Assembly (NCBI GenBank): GCA_010015655.1
Contig: ML976701.1
Location: 252,689-316,688, forward strand
Direction of reading: 5' to 3'
DNA: 64,000 nucleotides
Source: Bimuria novae-zelandiae CBS 107.79
Lineage: Eukaryota > Ascomycota > Dothideomycetes > Pleosporales > Didymosphaeriaceae
Shown: piece by piece, positions 13,851 to 24,228 of the stretch
How positions within the stretch are numbered: the first letter of the stretch is position 1
Layout of the letters: every line of letters begins with the position of its first letter
The notes under the pieces: model-generated
What the model saw: only the letters and a program-made list of their open reading frames with translations
What the model was told of the DNA's origin: nothing
Database searches by the model: none
Program-made: the position numbers and the translations under genes

Positions 13851-13910
13851 TATACAGATTTCAACAGGTTCTCAAAATTCAGAAGTTGGTAAAGGTGTAT
13901 AACTATAAGG

Positions 13911-15310
13911 GAGACGCTGCTAGCCTGTTAATAAAGGTTAAGGCTAGGATAGTTACTTATAGTAATTAATAGACCTAAGCCTTTTAGTACTAAGACGTAT
14001 ATAGCTACGTTATGCGTATAACAACGCTGAGAGTAGTTCTTATAATTATTACTACTAAGGATCTAGAGTGTAAGTAGGTTAACATAGTTACTATATACTT
14101 AAACGCTTACCTCTCCTTAGAGCATGTTATCCTCCTTAAACTACCTAAAGGCTACCTACTAGCTTACTAAATAGTACGCCTCTTTTAAGGTATATACGGA
14201 CTAAGAGAGGCTGCCTTACTCTAGTATAACAACCTAAAGATCTCCCTTAAGGACCTAGGATTTAAGCCATTAACGTCAGACCCATGCGTCTTTACATGTA
14301 GAGGAGAAATTATTATTATCTATATTAACGACCTTATTTTAATTACGCATATAAAGGACGCTATAACTACTCTTAAATAAAAGATCTTAAAACGCTATAA
14401 ATGCCGCGACTTAGGACTAATTACTTACTACCTAAGTATCCGCATTATACGTAACCGCCCTAATTAGATAATTTCTCTTACTATGGACCCCTATATTAAA
14501 CGTCTTGTTAAGGATTATAATCTTAAAGATATTAACCCTATTAATACTCTACTACTACTATCCGCCCTAGAGTAACAGCGTGTGATAGAAAAGGCGCTAG
14601 AAGAGTTTATAAAGCGCTACTAGTTACTTATTGCCCGTCTAATCTACCTAATAGGACTTATACGCCCTAACACTTTATAGAGTGTTAACTTCTTAGCGCG
14701 TTTTGCGAGTAACCCTACTAAAGAGTAATATAGCCTACTTAAACGTCTCGTTCGCTACTTTAAGTACTAGCCTAACCTTGGCATATAACTATTAGCTAAA
14801 GACAGCAGCACTAATTAAACATTACTAACGCTAACTAGATATATAGATTCTACATACGCTAATAATTGTAGCAGCCATAAATCCTCCTTAGGCTACGCCT
14901 TTAAGCTAGCTAGAGGTACTATTTCTTATAAATCCTATTGCTAGCGGATTGTCACAACGTCTTCTACAGAGGCAGAGTGGGTTGTAATAACCTACGCTGT
15001 AAAAGAAGCTGCCTAGCTTTGTTGCCTACTTATAGAGTTGCACCTCCTTAACGAAGGACCTATATAGATCTATTTTAATAGTTAGTCTGCTGTTTACCTG
15101 CTTAACAGTAAGGGCCACTACGAGCGGACTAAACACATTAATATCCACTACAAGTACGCCCGCGAGGAGCAGGAGGCCAATCGTATACTTGTCTTATATA
15201 TCCCTGGGACAAGTATGGTTGCTGATGGCCTTACAAAACCCCTTTCTGGACCGGCCCATAAGCGTTTTGTGGTTCTCTTGGGCCTCGTAGAGGTCCCTGT
15301 GCCAGCATAG
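13911..15310 (+). pseudogene. Copia I reverse transcriptase and RNase H
   Basis: After the LINE I duplication the copia frame resumes. Landmarks are the start of the reverse transcriptase near 13911-14000, IIIYINDLILI near 14310-14346 (the YVDD box, with D to N), RDLGLITYYLSI near 14410, LIYLIGLIRPNTL near 14645, and RNase H with TSSTEAEWVVITYAVKEAA near 14955. The frame ends VADGLTKPL near 15220, the usual copia C-terminus. TAG and TAA at Gln or Trp sites kill it. Confidence 0.85.
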
Positions 15311-15358
15311 GCTGGAGGATGGCTCCCCTAGTATCGCTCACAGAGACTCTGGGGGGTG

Positions 15359-15502
15359 TGTCAGTTGCCCTGGTGACCCTACGGTCCACCGTGCACCTGC
15401 TTAGTCATCGATTCTCTATTCGTGTACTATAGATAGCTAGTCTCAGCACACACACAATACACATCGACTTTCTGTCCACTTTTAAGCCCCACTCATCTGT
15501 CA
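15359..15502 (+). repeat. Copia I 3' LTR
   Basis: This 144-bp LTR keeps canonical ends (TGTCAG...CTGTCA) and follows a polypurine tract reading CTGGGGGGTG at about 15349-15358. It is followed by the CCGTA duplication. Confidence 0.93.
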
Positions 15503-16040
15503 CCGTATACCTTGTGGCAAGAGGTGTAAGAGCTACCGCCGCCTCTACTACTTAAACTTCGAGCATATGCCGTCCGATGGCAGCGTGGATTTAAAGGACT
15601 AACTCTAGAATAAAAAGCTCAGTGCCTGGAGAACATGAAGAAGGAGAAAGAGCGTGTAGAGCGAGAGGAGCGAGAGGAGGACGAGGACGAGGAGAGCTTA
15701 TTTATATAGTAAATATAAGAAGTTGCTAAAGCTTTTAGCTAGGTTACTAACGTTAATTTTATAGTTACTTATACTTTACGCTTTAGTTATATTATTAATC
15801 GCTCCTAGATAAGGCGCGTTATAAGTACTTTTATTAAAGGATTTGCGTTCTTTATTTTGCTAATTTTAGCCTATAAAAATTAATTTTAAGGAATTTGCTG
15901 CCCAAATATACGTATATTATATTAACTTATTAATAGAATTATATAGAACTGCGACATAAGTAAATTAACGCTAGTAAATAATAAGTCCGCACGGGCCACT
16001 ATTATTAGGCTTAGTAATATTTACACTTAATAATAACGTG

Positions 16041-17080
16041 TTAATTACTTAAGTCCTCTATCTCTTATACACCTTATACCTGCCAGCCTAAGTAGCTAAA
16101 GTACTTTCTCGCCCGCTTGTCGTTATAGCAACCCTCCTGTACACCCAGCTCCAAGAAATACGAGAAATCCTAAAAGATAGGCGCTTTCTAGAAGTTCTTT
16201 TTTATTCATGACTTTAATGCTTTGAAGCTCTACTTAATCAGATTTATATCAGGTAAGTACGGCGGTAGGTACTCGAGTACTACCCTAGCGTCTATATAGA
16301 GTTGTTAAATTTTGGCTAATTAATAAATAGATGCGTTATCTATTATAATTACTAAGCGTGGCCCCGGGTACGGCGTGTAATACAGTAGCACTTTACTAGC
16401 GAGGAACTCCTTTATTAACTCTATCGTAATTACTCCCTAATAGATAAGATAATTAAGATACCTATTAACGTCTATAGCTAGTAATAAACTCCACCTCTCT
16501 AACCTCTACGTTAAGTATAATACCTAAACTAGCGTATTTACCTTTAACTAGGTATATTTTTAATTGCCTGTACGCTTGTTGCAAGCGCTCTTATTAACTA
16601 CTATTACTATCTCTGCCTTATACACTAGCTAGTAGCGAGCTCTAAACGCTTAATAAAGGACTGCGTTACGCTTAGCTACCACTTTAGTTACTGCTTTTTG
16701 ACTCCACCTTATGCTGGCAAGAGTCTCCTATATAGTTGTCTATAAGGCTTTTACGTTGTACTTGTTATACAAGAAACTCTACATCTTATCTAGGTAAGTA
16801 TTTAGCTAGCCTAGTAGTAACTCTTTAAGCTTCTCCTGATAGTACTGCAATAATAACAGCGGCCTACCTTACCGTACGCAGCTTGGCGGGTAAGATTACC
16901 CTTAGTACTCTAGACTAAGTTAAATCCTCCTAATTATTATCCTAGCTACCTTTGTATCTCTCTAGATTTAGGTGTCGCTAACGTCGTTTAATCGATTAAT
17001 TACGGCCTGTAACACCGTTGGCGGTAACCTAGCTTTGCTATAGGTCCCTATTAAGGACTTTTAGATTCTTATAATACATT
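16041..17080 (-). pseudogene. Tc1-A transposase (DDE_3 type)
   Basis: On the minus strand the frame shows an N-terminal helix-turn-helix-like region, FLYNKYNVKALQTTI and SIRWSQKAVTK near 16760-16690, then VIVVNKSACNKRTGN near 16600 (the first catalytic Asp now Asn). IIIDNASIYQL lies near 16340 (second Asp), then EYLPPYLPDINLIKQSFK near 16280-16230, matching the Tc1-like YLPPYSPDLNPIE block. A TAA at 16041-16043 is the natural stop, since Tc1-B has it at the same place. RIP stops interrupt the frame. The gene converges on the passenger gene of the same element. Confidence 0.8.
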
Positions 17081-17190
17081 AAAAAGTTAATATTTAGCTA
17101 GTAAATCCGTGTTTTAAATGACGCGCGGGAATCGATTACTAATGCGCGGGGCAGGTCACATGTGTAGCGGGATTTTACGAAACGACAATA

Positions 17191-18420
17191 ACTTACCGAC
17201 CTTTACTAACGCTGACGCGCAGGCTTTTACACCCACAGAGTCAGTACCCGTCGCTCTCGTCCTCGCCGTTGATGCTAACGGTCGGCGCCTTTTTCCGCCG
17301 GGTCTCCACATTGTGTGGGACGACAATCTGTTCAACACTATACCTATGCTCGAATACCTGCGGCGGCAAGGCGTAGGTTGCGCAGGGACGGTCCGGACGA
17401 CTAAGACGACGATCGAAGAGACTTTCGAAGACGCTGCGCGCGTGGAGTTGCAAGCTAAGGACGTCAGCGTTAAAGGGCGCGCCCGTAAGAATCTGGCAAA
17501 GGAGCGCTTTTCGAGCAGCCTTATGCGTCTGAAAACGCAGTTTACGAAGCACATGGAGTGGGAGAGATCAGACGGGACTTGTCAAAGAGCGGAGAAGTCC
17601 TACAGGCAGCGTGGAGAGATAATCAGGTTGTCCTTTTTGCCTCTACCATCGCAGAGCGTAAGTTTGTCGTCTCAACACTATAGCCTTGGCACGCTCACGA
17701 TAGTCGCCACCAGCGACCCAGGTCATCATGAAGCTCCGCCGACGCTCTAAAATAAGCCAAAATAACAAGAAGATCTTTGAGAAAGCCTTTAGCGACGAGC
17801 CTGTAAGGCTGCTGGGCATACCGCAGATGATTGACGACTATAATTGTCATAAAACTGAGGTTGATCGCTTTAATCAGACGAAGGCGTATTACTCGACCTA
17901 GCAAGTTAAGCGTTGTACCTAGCGACCTCTGCTCTACTTTCTGCTCGACCTGACGCTTAACAACGCGTACAGGCTGTCCTTATACTCTGACGCTGCCGCC
18001 GCCAAAAGGAGCGGCCACAAAAGGTTCCTATACGACCTTATTGAGCAGCTTTTCGACCGCGGGACGCGTCTCTGCAACGCAGGAGCAAAGCGTAAGAGAT
18101 CAGACGACGACGTCGTCACTGAGGAGAGCTCCCATCGCCCTGCAAACCTGTATAAACAGGCAAAGACTTGTGTACTTTGTGCGGAGCGTGGGCGACGCCA
18201 GCACAGGTCTCAGCCTCCCAGGGTAGCTCTGGATCACGTTCAAGGCAATTCACAGTCTGCTCGACCTCCTCAGCGTACTCCGCGTACGCGCTTTGGGTGT
18301 AGTCTCTGCCAGCTGCCTATGTGTAGGCCTGAAGTACGCCCTGAGTGCTGGCAGGAGCACCTCCGCCGACTGCAAATAATTAAGTCAATTAACACCACTA
18401 AGAGCTTAATTATTAAGTAA
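17191..18420 (+). pseudogene. piggyBac transposase, 3' half
   Basis: Directly after Tc1-A the piggyBac frame resumes with LPTFTNADAQAF, then HIVWDDNLFNTIPMLEYLR (second catalytic Asp) and GCAGTVRTTKT. Near 17560 the frame shifts by one base: HMEW is in the first frame and GEIRRDLSKSGEVLQAAWRD in the next. The third Asp lies in MIDDYNCHKTEVDRFNQ near 17830. TAG codons at about 17898 and 17920 sit at Gln or Trp sites. The C-terminus has the family's cysteine-rich domain: CVLCAERGRR near 18168 and FGCSLCQLPMCRPE near 18290. A TAA at 18418 ends it. RIP is light here. The right inverted repeat was not found. Confidence 0.85.
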
Positions 18421-18575
18421 TTTAAGTTAAGTACAAGCAAAAATGCAGATTGTATAAAAATCTACAGCTAAACTTCATAAATCTCAGTGTTCATGCAGAA
18501 TCGGAGCTACCATCCGATTGGCCACTAGCAAAAAGTCCGCCTGTGGCAGATTTTGACAGTGCGGGGGATACATTT

Positions 18576-18850
18576 CGAGACATCTACGTGTGTGTGTGTG
18601 TGTGTGTGTATTCTATTATGGCCATGCATCCTGTGGATATGGGCCGTTACGATGCGCCAGCTATGTACATTCTGTTATCAACCGCCTGCTCCAGTTCAGA
18701 AGCCAACTGTCGAGACATCTACGTGTGTGTGTGTGTGTGTGTGTGTGTGTTCTATTATGGCCATGCACCCAGTGGGTATGGGCTGTTACGATGCGCTAGC
18801 TATGTACACTCTGCGTCGTTACGCCTGCTCCAGTTTAGAAGCCAACTATA
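18576..18850 (+). repeat. Two-copy 135-bp tandem repeat with TG microsatellites
   Basis: The unit begins CGAGACATCTACGTGTGTG at 18576 and again at 18711, so the period is 135 bases. Each copy holds a (TG)n run (longer in copy two), then CTATTATGGCCATGCA, and ends AGCCAACT. The copies differ by scattered point changes. The ORFs of 60-130 codons here are frames through the TG runs and not genes. Confidence 0.85.
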
Positions 18851-18995
18851 AGACCTGCTTGTCCGATGCTTAACTCCATGCTTAACAAAGGAAATAGAAA
18901 GAAAGTAATACAGTACCGTATATGGCAAGCCATGCAGCTTTTCGAGGCCTCGCGTCCGCAGGGCATGTCTGGCGTCGTGCGCTTCTTAATTGGTA

Positions 18996-19282
18996 TTATC
19001 GTTTCGGAAATACCTGCTCGACCCACAGAGCCAGCCAGTCATCGTCAATCCTTCCTTTTCTTGTATTTTCTTAAACGCAAAAAACTTAAATCTTCTAAAA
19101 AATTTAAGGGGGGTACTTATAACTCTATAGAAGCCCTTTATCTACTTTTAGTATATTATTATCCAAAGTTCCTTGTGTGGTGGAGAGAAAAGCGAAAAAA
19201 AGGAGACCAGAACAGAAAATACGCGCAGTCTGATGAGAAATACGCCTTAAGTGGGTCGAGCAGGTATTTCCAGAATCACCGA
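18996..19282 (+). mobile_element. 287-bp MITE, copy 1
   Basis: A TA duplication flanks it (18994-18995 and 19283-19284). The ends are inverted repeats containing GGAAATACCTGCTCGACCCA. A nearly identical copy of the same length lies inverted at 23643-23929. It has no coding capacity; the 139-codon frame across it is chance. TA target and ends starting TTATCG or TCGGTG suggest a non-autonomous Tc1/mariner derivative. It sits beside the 3' end of LINE II. Confidence 0.88.
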
Positions 19283-19329
19283 TAGCGCACTGGCCAAGGC
19301 GCGTTTGTAGACAGCTCGCCGTTCTACGC

Positions 19330-22029
19330 TCACGAGGCAGCAGAGGGAATCCTTAGCTGCCTCCGCTCTTCTGCGTCTGTTTTGTCTTTGTTTCTTATCT
19401 GTCGTTTGTGCGGTTGCAGACGCCCTGTGCTCTTTGCAAAGTCGATCGTCGCCCTTACTGCCTCTATGTCTGCCTTCCACCGCTCTATCGGCCCATCGAT
19501 GCTCTCTCCTCCCTCTTGCCTGCTCGAGTACCCTCCCAGCGCGTACGATAGCTCCCCGAACCGTTGTCCGTGCTGCTGTCTCAGCTTCGCCCTTTGCTGC
19601 CTCCATCGCCTACATGCGAAGAGAAAATGTGCTATTGATTCTATGCTCCCACAGTCGCACGCTGCCGCATCTGCCGCCCTGATCTTGTGCAGGTACTCGT
19701 TAAGGAACGTCTTGCCCGTCCGCAGTTGCGTAAGGATGCCTGCTTCGATACTGTTTAACTGCCTGTACATCTCTGCCAACTTGCCTGTGTGAAACGCCGC
19801 ATCGATCTTCCGCGTGAACTTGCCCGTCTCGGCCCACTTTGGTGGAGGCGGTCCGTCTATCACCCTGGCTCTCTTCAGTGCTAGCCGTGCTAGATACCAT
19901 GGCATGCCATCGCGCTGTGGCGGCTGCTCGCTCTCTTTTCTCGTCGCTGCCTTGGCCAGCCTGTCTGCCTGCTCGTTTCCTCCGACTCCTGCATGTCCCG
20001 GGATCTAGTGCAATGCGACGTTAACTATACGTAATTTCTTAACAATCTCTACTACTACCTCTTAACACGCACTTACTCTTTAGCTCTTTACTAATAGTAG
20101 TGCTAACTATAAGTTAGAGAAGATGCGGATATTTAATGCTAGCATAGGATAACCGTTGCTGTTAAGCGCTACGCACGACAGGCCCTATAGCTAGCTAGCT
20201 ACTTTACTAATTACTAGAAGCTCCGTAAGGTGTGCGTCCGCTTGCTTAGAGCTTGCTATTATCTTTAAGATGCACACCTATAATAGCCTAGCATACACCC
20301 TAATGCCTGCTCTGCCGTTCCTCACTAATGCGTCCACGTACAGGTCTACTCGTCCTGGCTGGTACTCCTTGGCAGCGGCTCGCGCCTGTTCTTCGTCTTC
20401 GCAAATCACCACTTCTGGCCGCGCTACCCACGGTGGGCACGCGTACGGCTTGACTTCGCTTACTATATCTATCGGGACGTCTGCACACATCTCCGCCACC
20501 CTCATGAGCGGCGACCGATGTTTCGTGCACAGTCGTTGCCGCTTGAGCATCCAGTGCAAATGCGACTGGCCCAGCTTGTGGATTAACACCCAGAACGCGA
20601 TCGTCTGCTTCCGCAGTCTCTGCTCCATGGGAAGCAGGCCTGCTTTCACCTCTGCCACCAATAGCGCGACGGTGCGGAATCCTTGTATCACCGCCTGTGC
20701 CGTGATCCTCTGCAAGTATAGTAGGGGCTACTTTATATCGTGCGTCGCGATCGGGTACTATACTAGTAACGTATAGTCCGCCACTAGCAGCACCGCACTT
20801 TGTGCTAGCTACCTAACCACTTTTAGTTATAATCCCTTTATTTTACGCAGCGCTAGCGCCACCTTAGTTGCCTTACCTACTTTATCTGCGAGATACACCT
20901 TAAACCTTAGCTCCTTATCTAGCGTTACGCCTAGGAGCTTAACCTTATCCGTAGGCATAATATCTTATCCCTTAAATTATAGCAGCGTTATACTATTTTA
21001 GCCCGCTACCTTATATCGCGTAAGGTAGATAAAGCTCGTTTTAGTTACCTTAAACTAGGCCCCGCTAGTGCGCTCCTACTTTTCTAGCATTAGCACTACT
21101 TTGTCTTAAACTATCCGCGTGTTCTCCTTTACTAACGGTCCTATAACCCATGCCAAGTAGTTATCTATAAACGCTATTAAGCTACCATGTCGTGGTGCGC
21201 TCTGCACTAGGTCGGCGTTAAAGAATAGGAAGAGGATTAGAGTAAGCGCTAATCCCTAGGGGAGACCGGCCTACGAAAGCCTCTATACTTCTATTATTAT
21301 GCCATTAACGAGGATGCACGCCTGTCGCTTCGTGTAAAAGTCCTGCACCCACTGCACGATTGTCTCCAGGATCTGTCGCTATCGTAGTTGTCTAATTTCT
21401 GGCTTGGTGGCCACGTTATTGTACGCTCCCTTAACGTTAAATAACACTAGTGACAGCGTCTTCTTCCTGCGCCACGCCTTAAACACGTCCTCGCAGAGAT
21501 ATAATAGTATATACGTCGTTGCCTGCTACTTGCGCGCGCCAAAGTGCGTCTTTAGTAGGAGGCTATACTCCTCTACCAGGTACGCTATTTACTTAGCCAC
21601 TAGCGACTCCAGCGCCTTGCCCAGCGTTAGAAGCAGCGAGATAGGCTAGTAGTTATTGGTAATAGTGTAGTCCTTCTGCTTTGGCTTCTATAGTGGCACG
21701 ATCTTTACTACCTTCTACGCCTTTAGCACCTTTCCTATTTTAAGCGAGCGCGCGAACAGCTACGTAATCTCTTTACCTAAGACTAGCTATAGCTCTCTCT
21801 ACACCCGCGCTAGTAGTCCGTCTCTCCCTAGCGCCTTATTCAGGCTCGCCCTAAACACCGCTACTTTTACCTCGTGCTTAGCAATTAGCTTGTAGTGTAG
21901 TTAGTTATATATTATTATTATCTCCTCCTGCTCGTACGGTGGCGGACTTGGGAAAAACGCCTAGAGTAACTCTTTTCTAATCTTATTGTCTTTTGTAGCG
22001 ACGCCTCTCTCTAAGCTAGTCTTCTAGAT
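19330..22029 (-). pseudogene. LINE II reverse transcriptase, RNase H and C-terminal domain
   Basis: Coding order on the minus strand starts KDNKIRKELL near 21985, then DYTITNNY*PISLL near 21670, AGLP*GLALTLILFLFF near 21270 (the polymerase G-L-P-Q-G block) and SLIAFIDNYLAW near 21170 (the YADD box, with D to N). A linker block at 20715-20350 ends RVDLYVDALVRN, the start of RNase H. The last open block, 19905-19330, holds TGKTFLNEYLHKIRAAD, a CDCGSIES...HFLFACRRW zinc motif and a long charged tail ending IPSAAS. The 20278-20715 and 19330-19905 blocks are open; the rest is RIP-dead. It is non-functional overall. Confidence 0.78.
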
Positions 22030-22031
22030 TA

Positions 22032-24228
22032 CCCGCGCTACTTGCTAATCCTGCGGGTTGGCGCTGCGCAGCTCAACGTAACTTCTTAGCTTAACGTCAC
22101 TTTTTATAGCGAATTGACATTCGAGGATGATTTTGACGGCGAAGACTTCAATTATATGGCGATATATACGCTGGCGTCGGTGTAGTAAGTAGGGCAGGAT
22201 CTACTGTTATCTCTCTAAGAGATGGCACCTGCCGGGGCTGACTTTGTGGCGCCTGCAAGTGCGCGTCCTTATACGTTTTTATAGCCTGTCTAGCAGCCTT
22301 TTGTGCCTCCTGCTCCACACGATGATTAATAGCTTGTCGCGCTACCTTTACGGTGACTACGCCGCCTTTTTATACCTGCCTGGCATCTTTAACCTGCCTT
22401 TTCTAGCGCTATTAGGCCGCTATAGTAATAGCTAAAAGGTCTCGCTGGGCTAGCGTGAGACTATTAATAAGCAATTGCGAGCTTTCCAGGAACTTTTTAA
22501 GCCTATAGCTAGAAATATTGCTCCTTTCTAGAGCGCGCGATATCTTTTTATGCTACTATTAGTACAACGTAGGCGTGTTAGCGATAGGTGATAAATTAAC
22601 TATGGATAAAAGTGATGGTGATGGCGTACGCACTATAGGCAGCTTTATATATATAATTTCTAGATTAAATAGAAAGATGCCTAACTTCTCTTAAGCACTA
22701 AGTATAGTGCTACATTTAAAAGTAGCTATTCTAATGCCGTGATACGCGTGTAGAAATTTAACTTTATTAAAATTAGCGCACCTAGTACGTGTAGCTATCT
22801 TTATAGCCTTCTTATAATTGTTCTTTAATAGCTAAAAACAGATAACGTTAAGAGGCTGCAGGTGATAAGATGCGTGAGGCGGTAGCGAGAAAGGTATTAT
22901 ATTATATCTATTATAGTACTTAATAAACTTAATAGTTAGATAGCTACTAAATCTATTAAATATAAGTAATTACTATACGCCCTTCTGCCGCGCACGCGTC
23001 TGTTTTTTAAAAAACTTTAGCTACTTAATTAATATTAAATTATTAGTATAGCTAGATATTAATATAGTAATTATATAATTATTAGGCAGGGTGGTGTTAG
23101 TATATTATTAATAAAGGTAATTAACGCCTTGCACGACGAGTATAGGATTAAGGACCTTACTATTGCTAGAGATTAATTTAATTAAGGTAACATAATCGCG
23201 CGAGGTCTCTAACGCGGAGACCTAAGGGCGATTTAACTCTATAGTGACGATCTATTGGCTGCCGCCAACGCCTATACGGAACCTGGTTTTGTCTATATTG
23301 TAGGTGTCTGATGCGGTGATGCCGTAGGCATTAATAACCTTCTTAAGCTTAGTAAAATACTAAGAATATGCTTCTATTATTGCTATTACTATCCTATTAA
23401 TATCCTGCGACTTCTACTTTATACGGCGGCACTTAGGATTCTAGTGCAGCCACCGCGTAGTCTAGTCTTTACTAAGTAGTAGAGCGCTGCTATTAGGATG
23501 CGCGTAGTTAAGAATGTACTAGGTAGCGCCTTTTAGCTATAGCATAAGACAAGGCATGCTAATACTATCGCAGCAGCGTATATATAACTTTAGAGCTTTG
23601 TCTTGCACTAGCGAGAGGCGTAGATTCGACCTAGTGCGGTTATCGGTGATTCTGGAAATACCTGCTCGACCCACTTAAGGCGTATTTCTCATCAGACTGC
23701 GCGTATTTTCTGTTCTGGTCTCCTTTTTTTCGCTTTTCTCTCCACCACACAAGGAACTTTGGATAATAATATACTAAAAGTAGATAAAGGGCTTCTATAG
23801 AGTTATAAGTACCCCCCTTAAATTTTTTAGAAGATTTAAGTTTTTTGCGTTCAAGAAAATACAAGAAAAGGAAGGATTGACGATGACTGGCTGGCTCTGT
23901 GGGTCGAGCAGGTATTTCCGAAACGATAATATGGCGGCTCGTTCTACCTTTAACGCGCGCTTGAAGTCGCAAAACAGGCACGCACTAGTCGCGTGCTATA
24001 GCCGCAATATTAGGTATTTCTCTATTAAAAAAGCTAGAGATACAAGCTAAGATGCGCTCCTTAATTTTATAACTCTCGCCGTAGAATTTAGGCATTTTTG
24101 TGGGTTGTAAAGTAAGGATAGAGTAAAAAGCGCGTTGTAAAGTTACGTTAAGCCGCGAAGTTACGTTAAGCCGCGAAGTTACGTTGAGCTGCGCAGCGCC
24201 AACCCGCAGGGTTGGCGAGTGGCGCGGG
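22032..24228 (-). mobile_element. Fot1/pogo-type DNA transposon (Fot1-D)
   Basis: TA duplications flank it (22030-22031 and 24229-24230). Inverted repeats of about 60 bases start CCCGCGC and contain GGCGCTGCGCAGCTCAACGT. The right repeat carries extra short tandem copies of AACGTAACTTCGCGGCTT (in reverse). The minus-strand transposase is RIP-degraded but shows YNIDKTRFRIGV near 23300, RLLIFNRFSSYLTIKFIKYY near 22975 and ILSPAAS*RYLFLAIK near 22870, the DDE_1 layout. MITE copy 2 is inserted at 23643-23929. It splits the LINE II frame between endonuclease and reverse transcriptase. Confidence 0.82.
23643..23929 (-). mobile_element. 287-bp MITE, copy 2
   Basis: Inverted relative to copy 1 and the same length, flanked by TA (23641-23642 and 23930-23931). 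The two copies are nearly identical by eye; one difference lies in the T-rich stretch (AAACGC against GAACGC). It sits inside Fot1-D, so it is younger than that element. Confidence 0.88.

Larger units (their letters stand above)
8216..13892 (-). mobile_element. Tad1-like non-LTR retrotransposon (LINE I)
   Basis: An 18-bp direct repeat beginning AGGTGTATAAC flanks the element (8198-8215 and 13893-13910), typical of target-primed reverse transcription. The 3' end on the minus strand is a short (CTA)n tail at about 8216-8233. At about 5.7 kb it seems nearly full length: ORF1 with a zinc-knuckle C-terminus, then ORF2 with endonuclease, reverse transcriptase and RNase H. It sits between the integrase and reverse transcriptase parts of copia I, so it is the youngest layer of this nest. 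RIP stops fill every frame. Confidence 0.88.
4707..15502 (+). mobile_element. Ty1/copia LTR retrotransposon (copia I)
   Basis: Two 144-bp LTRs (4707-4850 and 15359-15502) bound the element, and a perfect 5-bp duplication CCGTA flanks it (4702-4706 and 15503-15507). Gag and integrase lie left, reverse transcriptase and RNase H right, all on the plus strand, in the copia order. LINE I interrupts it with an 18-bp duplication. Without the LINE the element is about 5.1 kb, the usual copia size. The roughly nine differences between the LTRs are all transitions, mostly in CA or TG context, so the LTR divergence reflects RIP and cannot date the insertion. Confidence 0.92.
3307..15709 (+). pseudogene. 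Unknown 533-codon passenger gene of Tc1-A (split by copia I)
   Basis: The frame runs 3307-4706 and, after removing copia I and one CCGTA copy, 15508-15709, where a TAG ends it: 533 codons. All internal stops I saw are TAG or TAA at likely Gln or Trp positions. The start codon reads ATA here but ATG in the Tc1-B copy. The protein has a basic N-terminus (LAKSRKRKST), a middle block with VRFSDHMPVEGNIVA and GEPIIKDMLKLLIASI, and a charged C-terminus of Glu, Arg, Lys and Asp ending EDEDEESLFI. I recognise no domain. It lies convergent to the transposase inside the same inverted repeats. It could be an accessory transposition factor or a captured host gene; nothing visible decides. Confidence 0.65.
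3143..17188. mobile_element. Tc1/mariner-type DNA transposon (Tc1-A), with nested inserts
   Basis: The element is flanked by a TA duplication (3141-3142 and 17189-17190). Its ends are imperfect inverted repeats of about 70 bases sharing TTTCGTAAAATCCCGCTACA. It has two convergent genes: an unknown ORF on the plus strand (from 3307) and a DDE_3-type transposase on the minus strand (16041 to about 17080). Copia I is inserted at 4707-15502. Without that insert and one 5-bp duplication the element is about 3,245 bases. A related copy, Tc1-B, lies inverted at 28344-36607. Removing Tc1-A with one TA rejoins the two halves of the piggyBac frame, which confirms both ends. Heavy CA/TG to TA change marks RIP. 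Confidence 0.85.

Noticed and set aside
17156..17554. Minus-strand frames of 103 and 132 codons
   Set aside because: They are antisense shadows of the piggyBac transposase, which is recognisable on the plus strand.
18450..18873. Three overlapping plus-strand frames with Cys-Val repeats
   Set aside because: They are produced by the TG microsatellites of the tandem repeat.
18866..19285. A 139-codon frame, and its 113-codon counterpart at 23640-23981
   Set aside because: Both are chance frames running across the two copies of the 287-bp MITE.
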